Positions 16,688-25,429 of a stretch of 64,000 nucleotides of DNA are shown here, in pieces. Both the position numbers and the translations under genes were made by a program. Under the pieces are notes generated by a model that had not been told where the DNA came from, did no database searches, and worked only from the letters and a program-made list of their open reading frames with translations. This DNA is from Rhodobacter calidifons (lineage in GTDB: Bacteria > Pseudomonadota > Alphaproteobacteria > Rhodobacterales > Rhodobacteraceae), in NCBI RefSeq assembly GCF_011174775.1, contig NZ_JAANHS010000013.1, positions 1 to 64,000 of the forward strand, written 5' to 3'. Each line of letters begins with the position of its first letter. Within the stretch, counting starts at the first letter, position 1.

Positions 16688-17956
16688 TCAGTTCAGCCTG
16701 CGGCGCAGCGTTTCGGGCCGTCCCGCCAGGCGCATCCGGGCGTCGTTGCGCTGGCGGCTGGCCACCAGCCGGCCCTTCGACACCACGGCCAGCCGGTCCG
16801 GTCGCAGGCGCAAGGCTTCGACCGGGGTGCCTGCGTCCAGGACGACGAGACTGGCCAGGCAGCCGGGGTGCAGCCCATAGTCCGGCAGGCCCATGATCTG
16901 CGCATTGGTCTCGGTCACCATGGTGAAACAGCGCGCCATTTCAAGGGGATGGGTCATCTGCGCGACATGCAGGCCCATGAAGGCCACATCCAGCATGTCC
17001 GCCGTGCCAAGCGAATACCAGGGGTCCAGCACGCAGTCCTGTCCCCAGCCTACGGGGATGCCCAGGGCCTGCATCTCCTTCACCCGCGTCAGCCCCCGCC
17101 GCTTGGGGTAGCTGTCATGGCGGCCCTGCAACGTGATGTTGATCAAGGGGTTCGGGATCGCCGTCATCCCGCTTTCGGCGATCAGCGGCAAAAGCTTGGA
17201 CACATAGTAATTGTCCATCGAATGCATGCTGGTCAGATGGCTGCCCGCCGCCCGGCCCCCCAGCCCGTGCCGCGTCACCTCGCGCGCCATGGTTTCCACA
17301 TGGCGGCTCATCGGGTCGTCGGTCTCGTCGCAATGCACGTCCCACATCAGCCCGCGCTCGGCGGCGATCCGCGCCAGATCGCGCAGCGACTCGGCGCCTT
17401 CCTCCATCGTGCGCTCGAAATGCGGGATGCCGCCCACCACGTCGCAGCCCATGTCCAGCGCGCGCAGAAGGTTCTGCCGCCCGGTCTTCGTCCGGTAAAG
17501 CCCGTCCTGCGGGAAGGCCACCAGTTGCAGGTCCAGATAGGGCGCCACCCGACGCTTCACCTCCAGCATCGCCTCGACCCCGCGCAGATGGTCGGGCGTG
17601 GTATCGACATGGGTGCGGATCGCGAGTAACCCCATGCTGACCGCCCAGTCGCAGTAGCGCAGCGCGCGCTCCACCATCTCCTCCACCGTGGCGATCTCGC
17701 GCAGCTCTCCCCACAGCGCGATGCCTTCCAGCAGCGTCCCGCTCGCATTCACCCGCGGCAGGCCGTAGCTCAGCGTCGCGTCCATATGGAAATGCGGATC
17801 GACGAAGGGCGGGGACACCAGGTCTCCGGTCGCGTCGATCACGCGCGCCGCCTCGGCCTCCAGCTTGCCCACCGCCGCGATCCGGTCGCCCCTGATGCCG
17901 ATATCGGCCACCGTCCCGTCGGGCAGGGTGCCGCCCTTCACCAGCAGATCGAACAT
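16688..17956 (-). CDS. codA: Cytosine deaminase (CodA-type amidohydrolase)
   Basis: The 422-residue amidohydrolase has the CodA metal site: HFH (His55, His57), HCDE (His208, catalytic Glu211) and Asp307 in GWGQDCVLDPWY. The long stretch from VKRRVAPYLDLQLVAFPQ to NPLINITLQGRHDSYPKRRGLTRVKEM follows E. coli CodA closely. It deaminates cytosine to uracil, though related members act on isoguanine or other pyrimidines and purines. It starts directly after the permease stop and is the last gene of a nucleoside/base ABC transporter operon, which supports salvage of imported bases. Confidence 0.88.
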   Translation of the reverse strand: MFDLLVKGGTLPDGTVADIGIRGDRIAAVGKLEAEAARVIDATGDLVSPPFVDPHFHMDATLSYGLPRVNASGTLLEGIALWGELREIATVEEMVERALRYCDWAVSMGLLAIRTHVDTTPDHLRGVEAMLEVKRRVAPYLDLQLVAFPQDGLYRTKTGRQNLLRALDMGCDVVGGIPHFERTMEEGAESLRDLARIAAERGLMWDVHCDETDDPMSRHVETMAREVTRHGLGGRAAGSHLTSMHSMDNYYVSKLLPLIAESGMTAIPNPLINITLQGRHDSYPKRRGLTRVKEMQALGIPVGWGQDCVLDPWYSLGTADMLDVAFMGLHVAQMTHPLEMARCFTMVTETNAQIMGLPDYGLHPGCLASLVVLDAGTPVEALRLRPDRLAVVSKGRLVASRQRNDARMRLAGRPETLRRRLN

Positions 17957-18901
17957 CTACCGTTCTCCCTTGTTGTAGGGCACCATCAGCGCCGCCGGCA
18001 CCTCGGCCCGCCGCGACATCAGGATCAGTGCCAGGATCGACAGCAGGAAGGGCAGGGCCAGGAACAGCTGATAGGGCAGCACCGCCCCCAGCGCCGTCTG
18101 CTGCAACCGGATCTGAAGCGCGTCGAAGGCCGCGAACAGGATCGCCCCCAGCACCGCCTTGCCGGGCTTCCAGGCGCCGAAGACGACCAGCGCGATGCAG
18201 ATCCAGCCCCGCCCGTTCACCATCTCGAAGAAGAAGCTGGAGAAGGCCGACAGCGTCAGGAACGCGCCCCCCACCGCCATCAGCCCCGATCCCACGATCA
18301 CCGCCCCCATCCGCAGGCCGGTGACCGACAGCCCCTGCGCCTCGACCGCCGCCGGGTTCTCGCCCACCGCCCGCACCGCCAGCCCCAAAGGTGTGCGATA
18401 AAGCGTGAAGGCCACCAGCCCCGCCACCGCAAAGGCGAACCAGGTCAGCGCGGTCTGCGACAGCGCCGCCCCCAGCCAGGGCAGGTCGGACAGGCCGGGA
18501 ATGTAAAGCGGCTGGAAGGGTGTGATCTTCGGCGGGCTGGTCACCTGCGGCAGCATAAGCCGATAGGCGAAAGAGGCCGAGGCCGTGGCCAGCAGCGTCA
18601 CCCCCAACCCCACCACATGCTGCGACAGGCCGAAGGGCACGGTCAGCACCGAATGCAAGAGCCCGAACAGCATCCCCGCCGCCATCGCCACCGCGACCCC
18701 GCCCCAAAGCGGCATCCCCTGATAGACCGCCATCCAGCCGGTGAAGGCGCCGATGACCATGATCCCCTCGATCCCGAGGTTCAGCACGCCCGCGCGTTCG
18801 CAGATGAGTTCCCCCATGGTGGCCAGGATCAGCGGAGAGGCGATGCGGATCACCGCCGCCCAGAAACTGGCCGAAATGAGGATATCGACAATCTCGCTCA
18901 T
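17957..18901 (-). CDS. ABC transporter permease, nucleoside/simple-sugar type (second subunit)
   Basis: The 314-residue membrane protein of the BPD_transp_2 family (as in BmpA-NupABC systems) has the family stretch GELICERAGVLNLGIEGIMVIGA and about eight hydrophobic helices. Its ATG overlaps the preceding permease stop by four bases, which fixes the start; the frame stays open upstream to 19693 as a shadow of that permease gene. With the companion permease it forms the membrane channel. Confidence 0.93.
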   Translation of the reverse strand: MSEIVDILISASFWAAVIRIASPLILATMGELICERAGVLNLGIEGIMVIGAFTGWMAVYQGMPLWGGVAVAMAAGMLFGLLHSVLTVPFGLSQHVVGLGVTLLATASASFAYRLMLPQVTSPPKITPFQPLYIPGLSDLPWLGAALSQTALTWFAFAVAGLVAFTLYRTPLGLAVRAVGENPAAVEAQGLSVTGLRMGAVIVGSGLMAVGGAFLTLSAFSSFFFEMVNGRGWICIALVVFGAWKPGKAVLGAILFAAFDALQIRLQQTALGAVLPYQLFLALPFLLSILALILMSRRAEVPAALMVPYNKGER

Positions 18902-19941
18902 CCCCGCACCACCCGCACCCTGGTGAGAAGGATCGCCAGCACCATGAACAGCAGTGCCGTCGCCAGCAGCATGTCGGCGATATAGGTCGGCACCCCCGCC
19001 GCCCGGCTCATCGCGTCCGACCCGACGAAAATCCCCGCCACGAAGATCGCCGTCACCACCACGCCCAGGGGATGCAAGAGCGCCAGCATCGCCACGATGA
19101 TCCCCGTGTAGCCGAAGCCAGGCGACAGGTCCGACGACAGATGCCCCTTCAGCCCGGCCACCTCGGACCACCCGGCCAGCGCGGCCAGCCCCCCGGACAA
19201 AAGGGCGGTTTTCACCAGCACCGCGTTGACCGGCATGCCTGCGAACCGCGCGGCCTCCGGGTTCTGCCCAACGGCGCGGATTTCGAAGCCCAGCGTGGTA
19301 CGGGTCTGGATCACCCAGACCGCGACCGCCGCGATGATCGCCAGCGCAAAGCCCCAGTGCAGCCGCAAGCCCTCCACGATGCGCGGCAGGCGGGCCTCGG
19401 GGATCAGGGCAGGGGACTTCGGCCAGCCCATGCCCATCGGGTCCTTCATCGGGCCTTCCAGCAGGTAGCTGACGAAGAGAAGCATGATGAAGTTCAGCAG
19501 CAGGGTCGTCACCACCTCGTCCACCCCCAGCCGGGTTTTCAGCAGCACCGGCCCCAGCAGCAGCGCCGCCCCCGCCAGCATCGCGGCCCCCGCCGAGACG
19601 GGCAGGACCAGCGGGCTTCCCAGCGCGCCGGTGCCCAGCACCACGGCCATGATTGCGCCCGCGTAAAGCTGCGCCTCCGCACCGATGTTCCACAGCTTTG
19701 CCCGGAAGGCCACGGCCACCGCCAGCCCGGTGAAGATCAGCGGCGTCGCGCGATTCAGGGTTTCGAGAATCGCCAGCTTCGACCCCAGCGCCCCCCGCGC
19801 GATCTGGCCCAGCACCGCGAAAGGGTTCGCCCCCGCGATCAGCGCCAGCAGCATGGCGACTCCCAGCGTGGCGAGCAGCGCCAGCGCCGGCAGCCCAATC
19901 TTGCGCGCCGCCGAGGGGTTGGGGATCGCCTCAAGCCGCAT
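18898..19941 (-). CDS. ABC transporter permease, nucleoside/simple-sugar type (first subunit)
   Basis: The 347-residue polytopic protein has FRAKLWNIGAEAQLYAGAIMA, the signature of the larger permease of BMP-type importers. This is followed by GVDEVVTTLLLNFIMLLFVSYLLEGP. It overlaps the ATPase gene by eleven bases and the next permease gene by four. Confidence 0.93.
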   Translation of the reverse strand: MRLEAIPNPSAARKIGLPALALLATLGVAMLLALIAGANPFAVLGQIARGALGSKLAILETLNRATPLIFTGLAVAVAFRAKLWNIGAEAQLYAGAIMAVVLGTGALGSPLVLPVSAGAAMLAGAALLLGPVLLKTRLGVDEVVTTLLLNFIMLLFVSYLLEGPMKDPMGMGWPKSPALIPEARLPRIVEGLRLHWGFALAIIAAVAVWVIQTRTTLGFEIRAVGQNPEAARFAGMPVNAVLVKTALLSGGLAALAGWSEVAGLKGHLSSDLSPGFGYTGIIVAMLALLHPLGVVVTAIFVAGIFVGSDAMSRAAGVPTYIADMLLATALLFMVLAILLTRVRVVRG

Positions 19942-21463
19942 GCGCTTCCTCGAACTTCTGCCCTGCCATCCACAGGCCCAATTCCGCCGCCGTCATCGTC
20001 CCACGCGCAAAGGCCGGGGAAAGACGGCCTTGAGAAATCACATGAACGACGTCAGACAAGCTCATGATTTCATCCAGGTCTTCCGAAATCAGCAACACCG
20101 CCGCCCCCCGGTCGCGCGCCGCGATCAGCTGCGCCTGCACATAGGCAATCGCGCCCACATCCAGCCCCCGCACCGGCTGGTTGGCCAGGATGATCTCCGG
20201 CCCCGGCGCCAGTGCGCGGCCCAGGATCAGCTTCTGCATGTTCCCGCCCGAGAGCAGCCTGATCCGCGTCTCCGGCCCCGGACAGCGCACGTCATAGCCC
20301 TTGATGATCCCTTCCGCAAAGGCCCGCGCCGCCCGCCAGTCCATCCAGCCGCGCCGCGAGAATCGCGTGCGATACCCCTCCAGCACCGCATTCTCGGTCA
20401 GGTCAAAGTCCGCAATCGACCCCTGATGGTGCCGGTCCTCCGGGATCCGCGCCACGCCGCGCGCCAAGGCCTCGCGCGGGGTCCAGGTCTCCGGCTCCTG
20501 CCCATGCAGCCACAGGTGCCCCGCGGCGGGCAGGGCCAGCCCGCCCACGATCTCGGCCAGCGCCGCCTGCCCGTTGCCCGAGACCCCGGCAAGCCCGGTG
20601 ATCTGCCCCGCCCGCAGCTCCAGCGTCACCGCCTTCAGTCCCGGCGCCGCGCCGCGGTCGGGCGTCGAGACTTGGTCCAGCCGCATCAGCACCGCCCCCG
20701 GCACCCGCGCCTCGGCGCGCGGCAGGGACAGTTCCCCCCCGACCATCAGCGCCGCCAGCGCGGCCTTGTCGGTCGCATGGGTATCCACTTCGCCCACCAC
20801 CCGGCCATGGCGCAGCACCACGCAACGGTCGGCAATCGCCATCACCTCGTGCAGCTTGTGGCTGATGAAGATCACCGACAGCCCCCGCGCCGTCGCCTTC
20901 CGCAAAGTGGCAAACAGCGCCTCCGCCTCCTGCGGGGTCAACACCGCCGTCGGCTCGTCCAGGATCAGGATCCGCGCGTCGCGGTAAAGCGCCTTCAGGA
21001 TTTCCACCCGCTGGCGTTCGCCCACCGACAGGCGGCCCACCCTGGCATCGGGATCGACCGCCAGCCCGAAGTCCCGCGACAGCCGCGCCACCTTCTCCCG
21101 CGCGCCCGCACGCGACCGAGACCACAGCCCCTCGGTCCCCAGACGGATGTTCTCCAGCACCGTCAGGTTGCCCGCCAGGCTGAAATGCTGGTGCACCATC
21201 CCCACCCCCGCCGCCAGCGCCGCGCGCGGGTTGCCGGGGGGCAGGGGGCGGCCGAACACCTCGACCGACCCCGCATCGGCCACATAGTGACCGAAAAGGA
21301 TGTTCATCAGCGTGGTCTTGCCCGCGCCGTTTTCCCCAAGCAGCGCCACCACCTCGCCGCGCCGCAGGGTCAGCGACACGGCGTCGTTGGCCGTCAGCGC
21401 GCCGAAGCGCCTGGTGATCCGGTCAAGGCGAAGAACGACTTCCGCCCCGCTGTCCCGGCTCAC
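19931..21463 (-). CDS. ABC transporter ATPase with two nucleotide-binding domains
   Basis: The 510-residue protein is a tandem ATPase of the sugar/nucleoside importer class. The first half has Walker A GENGAGKTT, a signature LSVGERQRVEI and Walker B LILDEPTAV. The second half has lost Walker A (GVSGNGQAAL), keeps LSGGNMQKLIL and has a weak Walker B (IILANQPVRGLD). One degenerate site is usual for this class. I start at the GTG at 21463 because it overlaps the binding-protein stop (GTGA); the longer frame to 21700 is a shadow of the bmp gene. Confidence 0.92.
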   Translation of the reverse strand: MSRDSGAEVVLRLDRITRRFGALTANDAVSLTLRRGEVVALLGENGAGKTTLMNILFGHYVADAGSVEVFGRPLPPGNPRAALAAGVGMVHQHFSLAGNLTVLENIRLGTEGLWSRSRAGAREKVARLSRDFGLAVDPDARVGRLSVGERQRVEILKALYRDARILILDEPTAVLTPQEAEALFATLRKATARGLSVIFISHKLHEVMAIADRCVVLRHGRVVGEVDTHATDKAALAALMVGGELSLPRAEARVPGAVLMRLDQVSTPDRGAAPGLKAVTLELRAGQITGLAGVSGNGQAALAEIVGGLALPAAGHLWLHGQEPETWTPREALARGVARIPEDRHHQGSIADFDLTENAVLEGYRTRFSRRGWMDWRAARAFAEGIIKGYDVRCPGPETRIRLLSGGNMQKLILGRALAPGPEIILANQPVRGLDVGAIAYVQAQLIAARDRGAAVLLISEDLDEIMSLSDVVHVISQGRLSPAFARGTMTAAELGLWMAGQKFEEAHAA

Positions 21464-22473
21464 GACGATTTCGGCTCGCTGTCGTCGATGGTCACGGTAA
21501 AGCTGCCGTCGCGGATCGCCTTTTCCTTCTCGGCCACCAGAGCCTTGATCTCGGCGGGAACCTTGTCCTCGAAGGTGCCCAGCGGTGCCAGCGAACAGCC
21601 GCCCTCGCGCATGAAGGAATAGGTGCCGTAATTCGCCGCCTTGAACGTCCCGGCCTGCACCGCAGCGACGGCGGCGTTCAGCGTGGGCTCGAAATGCCAC
21701 AGGGCCGAGGTGACGACCGTCTCCGGGTAATCCGGTTGCGTGTCGATCACGTTGCCGATGGCCAGAACGCCCCGCTCCTTGGCCGCGTCCGACACGCCGA
21801 AACGTTCAGCATACATCAGGTCCGCGCCCCCGTCGATCATGGCAAAGGCGGTCTCCTTGGCCTTGGGCGGATCGAACCAGGACCCGATGAAGCTGACCTG
21901 GAATTTCGTCTCCGGCTTCACCTCGCGAACGCCGGCCATGAAGGCGTTCATCAGCCGGTTGACCTCCGGTATCGGGAAGCCGCCGACCATGCCGATATTG
22001 CCCTTGGTCATGCCGCCCGCGACGATGCCCGAGAGATAAGCCGCGTCCTGGATGTAGTTGTCGAAGACCGCGAGGTTGGGGTTCGCGGCCTCGTCCGGCA
22101 TGAAGGACGACCCCAGCAGGAAGGCCACATCCGGGTATTCCGCGCAGACCTCGCGCGCCTCGGCCTCGGCGCCGAAGATCTCGCCCACGATCAGCTTGAC
22201 CCCCGCCTCGCAATATTCGCGCATCACGCGGGGATAGTCGGTGTTCGCCACATTTTCGGTGTAGGTGTAATCCACCGTCCCCGCCGCCTTCAGCGCCTCG
22301 GCGGCGATGTGGATGCGGCTGACCCATTGCTGTTCCACCGGCACCGTGTAGATGCCCGCCATCCTGATCGGCTCTTGTGCCAGGCCAGCGCGCGGCAGGT
22401 TCGCCGCCACCGTTGCCGCCGCCCCACCCAGAAGCAGCCCGCGCCGCGATACCGTGAAGGTTCCCGTTGTCAT
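21460..22473 (-). CDS. BMP-family nucleoside-binding periplasmic protein
   Basis: The 337-residue protein has a twin-arginine signal (SRRGLLLGG, residues 9-17) with Ala-rich cleavage region near 32. Export is therefore probably by Tat, whose genes are at the window's left end. The mature part is of the basic-membrane-protein family: REVCAEYPDVAFLLGSSF, NYIQDAAYLSGIVAGGMTKG and GADLMYAERFG. Members bind nucleosides or purine bases. It is the first gene of the five-gene operon ending in codA. Confidence 0.92.
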   Translation of the reverse strand: MTTGTFTVSRRGLLLGGAAATVAANLPRAGLAQEPIRMAGIYTVPVEQQWVSRIHIAAEALKAAGTVDYTYTENVANTDYPRVMREYCEAGVKLIVGEIFGAEAEAREVCAEYPDVAFLLGSSFMPDEAANPNLAVFDNYIQDAAYLSGIVAGGMTKGNIGMVGGFPIPEVNRLMNAFMAGVREVKPETKFQVSFIGSWFDPPKAKETAFAMIDGGADLMYAERFGVSDAAKERGVLAIGNVIDTQPDYPETVVTSALWHFEPTLNAAVAAVQAGTFKAANYGTYSFMREGGCSLAPLGTFEDKVPAEIKALVAEKEKAIRDGSFTVTIDDSEPKSS

Positions 22474-22510
22474 CTGATGCCTATCCCTGTTGCTGGTCTT
22501 CGGTTGGAAT

Positions 22511-22528
22511 TTTTACCAAGAGGTAAAA
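22511..22528. promoter_or_regulatory. Inverted repeat between bmp and gntR
   Basis: TTTTACCAAGAGGTAAAA has perfect seven-base arms around AAGA. It lies 38 bases ahead of the bmp gene (-) and about 200 bases ahead of the divergent GntR gene (+). The GGTAA/TTACC arms fit the kind of site bound by FCD-type GntR proteins, so it is a candidate operator for the neighbouring regulator. Confidence 0.6.
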
Positions 22529-22724
22529 CTCTTTCCCGATTCGTTACAAGCGGCAGTTTCCCCGGTCAAATCGCGCGGCGCGCCTGCGACCGCGCCGGTA
22601 GAAATTGCCGGAAAATATGGCATTTCATGGCCTTGCCGGTCAATGCGAAAGCATTGTCTGAAGTCGGGACGGGCATCGACGCCGCGCCCGCCGCATGGCA
22701 GGGTCGCCAGGAAGGAGGTTCGCC

Positions 22725-23390
22725 ATGTCCATTCCCTTCGCCGGTCCGCAGATCCCGACCCTCGTCCAGCACATCCTGGACCGGATCGACCTTGGCCAGC
22801 TGAACCCGGGCGACCTTCTGGACGAGGCCGAACTTTCGGCGACCTACGGCGTCTCCCGCACGCCGGTGCGCGAGGCGATCCTTTATCTCGAAGCCCTCGG
22901 CCTCGTCCGCCGCCTGCCGCGCAAGGGGGCCGCGATCTTCCGGCCCACGCTGGAGGAATTTCTTGCCATCATCGAGGTCCATGCCAAGCTGGAAGGCCAG
23001 GCCGCGGGCCTTGCTGCCCGCCGCCTGTCGCGGCAGGGGGCCGAGGATCTGGAAGCCGCCGTCCGCGCCTGCGAGGCGCAGGCCGCCGCCAATCCGACCG
23101 GCGACCCGGACGGCTATTACCAGTTGAACCTGCGGTTTCATGCCTGCGTGGCCACCGCCTCGGGCAATGGCGTGCTGCTGGAAAGCCTGAAGACCAACGC
23201 CCGCCGCCTGCTGGCCTACTACCGCGCCCGCTACCGCTTTCAGGGTGCGATCCCGAAATCCGCCGCCGAACACCGGGCCATCGCGCGCCTCATCACCGAC
23301 CGCGATTCGGCGGGGGCCGAGGCGATGATGCAGGCCCATGTCCAGTTCGATCAGGTGACGGCGATGGACCTTCTGGCCGCGCTCTCCTAG
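22725..23390 (+). CDS. GntR-family regulator (FadR/FCD subfamily)
   Basis: The 221-residue protein has an N-terminal winged helix (LDEAELSATYGVSRTPVREAILYLEALGLV) and an FCD ligand domain from about 85 with HAKLEGQAAGLAARRLS. A strong AAGGAGG lies seven bases ahead of the ATG at 22725, which I prefer to the in-frame ATG at 22695. It is divergent from the bmp-ABC-codA operon and probably controls it. Its 3' end overlaps that of the converging amidotransferase gene within a CTAG. Confidence 0.9.
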   Translation: MSIPFAGPQIPTLVQHILDRIDLGQLNPGDLLDEAELSATYGVSRTPVREAILYLEALGLVRRLPRKGAAIFRPTLEEFLAIIEVHAKLEGQAAGLAARRLSRQGAEDLEAAVRACEAQAAANPTGDPDGYYQLNLRFHACVATASGNGVLLESLKTNARRLLAYYRARYRFQGAIPKSAAEHRAIARLITDRDSAGAEAMMQAHVQFDQVTAMDLLAALS

Positions 23391-24094
23391 CCCTTCGCCT
23401 GTTCGAAGAACCGCGCGATCCATTCGGCAAAGCGCGGCCCTTCGGTTCTCTGCGAGAGTGAGTCCCTTGCGGCCCGCCCCACCTCATCCGGGAGCTTCGG
23501 TGCAAATTCCTCGACCAGCGCGGCCAGGAAATCCAGCGTCATCTCAGGGTGATACTGCGTGGCAAAGACCCGGTTGCCGATCCGGTAGCACGCCGCTGGA
23601 CACCCCGGCGTGACCCCCACCACCTCCGCGCCGGGGGGCAGCGCCGTCACCTGCTCGCCATGCGCCGCCGCCAGCCGGAACGATGCCACGGGCTCCATCC
23701 AGGGGGCAGGGCAGGTGACCCGGGTCTCCGCCGTCCCCAGCACGAAGGCCCCCGGATTAGGCCCCACCGTTCCCCCCAGCGCCTTGGCGATCGCCTGATG
23801 CCCGAAACAGGCCCCGGCCAGCGGAACCCCCGCCGCAAAACCGTCGCGGATCAGCTGCATCAGCCGGTCGATCCAGGCCTCCCCGTCATGCACCGAGGCC
23901 GGGCTGCCCCCGATCAGCGCCCCGTCAAACCCTTGCAGATCATCGGGAAACTCACCTTTCGGCAGATCGAAGGCCGTGACCCGCCACCCCGGCCGCACCC
24001 CCTGCAACAGGGCCTTGAACTTCTCCACATCGCGCGGATGGCGGGCGGCGAAATCGCTGTCATCGGTGTTCGTGGCCAGCACCGCGATATGCAT
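23387..24094 (-). CDS. Class I glutamine amidotransferase-like protein
   Basis: The 235-residue protein has the class I triad: Cys in LAGACFGHQ, and His and Glu in TQYHPEMT. An oxyanion-type IGGSPAS stretch is also present. It is a stand-alone GuaA-type amidotransferase domain. Related proteins hydrolyse gamma-glutamyl amides in polyamine and aniline routes. It is divergent from the P450-ligase-ferredoxin operon with 62 AT-rich bases between, suggesting shared control and a role in removing or transferring a gamma-glutamyl group. I start at 24094; the frame runs further upstream with poor composition. Confidence 0.82.
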   Translation of the reverse strand: MHIAVLATNTDDSDFAARHPRDVEKFKALLQGVRPGWRVTAFDLPKGEFPDDLQGFDGALIGGSPASVHDGEAWIDRLMQLIRDGFAAGVPLAGACFGHQAIAKALGGTVGPNPGAFVLGTAETRVTCPAPWMEPVASFRLAAAHGEQVTALPPGAEVVGVTPGCPAACYRIGNRVFATQYHPEMTLDFLAALVEEFAPKLPDEVGRAARDSLSQRTEGPRFAEWIARFFEQAKG

Positions 24095-24156
24095 GAGATT
24101 TCCCTTTACATATTTAACATGCGTATCATTATGCAAATCGCAGGAGGGAGCAACCC
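24095..24156. promoter_or_regulatory. Divergent promoter region of the P450 operon and amidotransferase gene
   Basis: This is an AT-rich spot in a GC-rich area. An imperfect inverted repeat, GCGTATCATTATGC, lies at 24121-24134, and a strong GGAGGGAG is centred about ten bases before the P450 ATG. No exact -35/-10 pair is clear. It probably holds both promoters and a regulator site. Confidence 0.5.
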
Positions 24157-25413
24157 ATGACAGTCTGGACACCCACCGACGACGGTTACGCCGACCTGAC
24201 CAGCCACGACACTTTCCTGAACGGCGCCCCCCACAACACCTTCGCACGCCTCCGCCGCGAGGACCCCTGCCACTGGACCCCATACCCGCAAGGCCAGGGC
24301 TTCTGGTCCCTGACCCGGCACGAGGACATCCTGCGCCTGAACGGCCAGCCCGACCTCCTGTCCTCCGCCCGCGGCATCCGTATGGAGGATCAGAGCTACG
24401 AGGAATACCTCGCCCGCCGCACCTTCCAGGAAACCGACCCGCCGGACCACATGCTGACCCGGGTGAAGGTCGCCAAGGCCTTCTCGAAACCCGTCATCGC
24501 CACCTTCGAACAGGCGATCCGCGACCTCTGCACCACGATCCTCGACGCGGCCCTGCCCAGGGAAACCTTCGACGCCACGAGGGAAATCGCGCGCGAACTG
24601 CCGATGCGGATGCTCGGCCGCATCGTGGGCCTGCCGGACGAAGACCTCCCCTGGCTGGTCGAGAAGGGCGACGCGCTGATCGCCAACACCGACCCCGACT
24701 TCACGCCCCACGTCCTTGACAAACTCACCACCGACGAATTCCGCATGATGCCCTTCAACTCTCCGGCAGGCGCGGAACTCTTCGTCTACGCCAAGGACCT
24801 GATGGCCCGCAAAGCGGCCATCGGCGACACGAACGGCGTCCTCCACATGATCCTGCAACCCGGCCACGACGGCCAGGTCATGCCCGAACACGAATTCCGC
24901 AACTTCTTCTGCCTGATCGTCGCCGCCGGGAACGACACCACGCGCTACTCCATCGCCGCCGGGATCCAGGCGCTCGCCCACCAGCCCGAGCTTCTCCCCC
25001 TCATCCAGTCCGGCGCCGTCGATGACACCATGGCCGACGAGATCATCCGCTGGGCCAGCCCCACCTCCTACTTCCGCCGCACCGCCACCCGCGACTTCGA
25101 CCTGCACGGCAAGACCATCCGCGCGGGCGACAAGGTGCTCTACTGGTTCGCCTCCGCCAACCGCGACGAGGCCGTGTTCGACCACCCCTTCCGCGTCAAC
25201 CTCGCCCGCAACCCGAACCGGCACCTCGCCTTCGGGCAGGGTGGGCCGCACCTCTGCCTCGGCATGTGGCTCGCCCGCCTCGAAGTCCGCGTCCTGTTCC
25301 AGGAACTCGCCAAACGCATCACATCCATCGAACCGGCCGGAGAGCAGAAATTCCTGCGCTCGAACTTCGTCGCCGGATTGAAAAGCCTGCCCGTCCGCGT
25401 GACGCTGCAATAA
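24157..25413 (+). CDS. Cytochrome P450
   Basis: The 418-residue soluble P450 has AGNDTT in the I helix (257-262), EIIR in the K helix (295-298) and the heme loop FGQGGPHLCLG with Cys367 as thiolate ligand. It lacks a membrane anchor, as expected of a bacterial class I P450 needing a ferredoxin. A ferredoxin gene lies two genes downstream. The substrate is unknown; neighbours (glutamine-synthetase-like ligase, amidotransferase) suggest a gamma-glutamylated amine. Confidence 0.95.
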   Translation: MTVWTPTDDGYADLTSHDTFLNGAPHNTFARLRREDPCHWTPYPQGQGFWSLTRHEDILRLNGQPDLLSSARGIRMEDQSYEEYLARRTFQETDPPDHMLTRVKVAKAFSKPVIATFEQAIRDLCTTILDAALPRETFDATREIARELPMRMLGRIVGLPDEDLPWLVEKGDALIANTDPDFTPHVLDKLTTDEFRMMPFNSPAGAELFVYAKDLMARKAAIGDTNGVLHMILQPGHDGQVMPEHEFRNFFCLIVAAGNDTTRYSIAAGIQALAHQPELLPLIQSGAVDDTMADEIIRWASPTSYFRRTATRDFDLHGKTIRAGDKVLYWFASANRDEAVFDHPFRVNLARNPNRHLAFGQGGPHLCLGMWLARLEVRVLFQELAKRITSIEPAGEQKFLRSNFVAGLKSLPVRVTLQ

Positions 25414-25429
25414 ACAGGGGGAGACCGAA

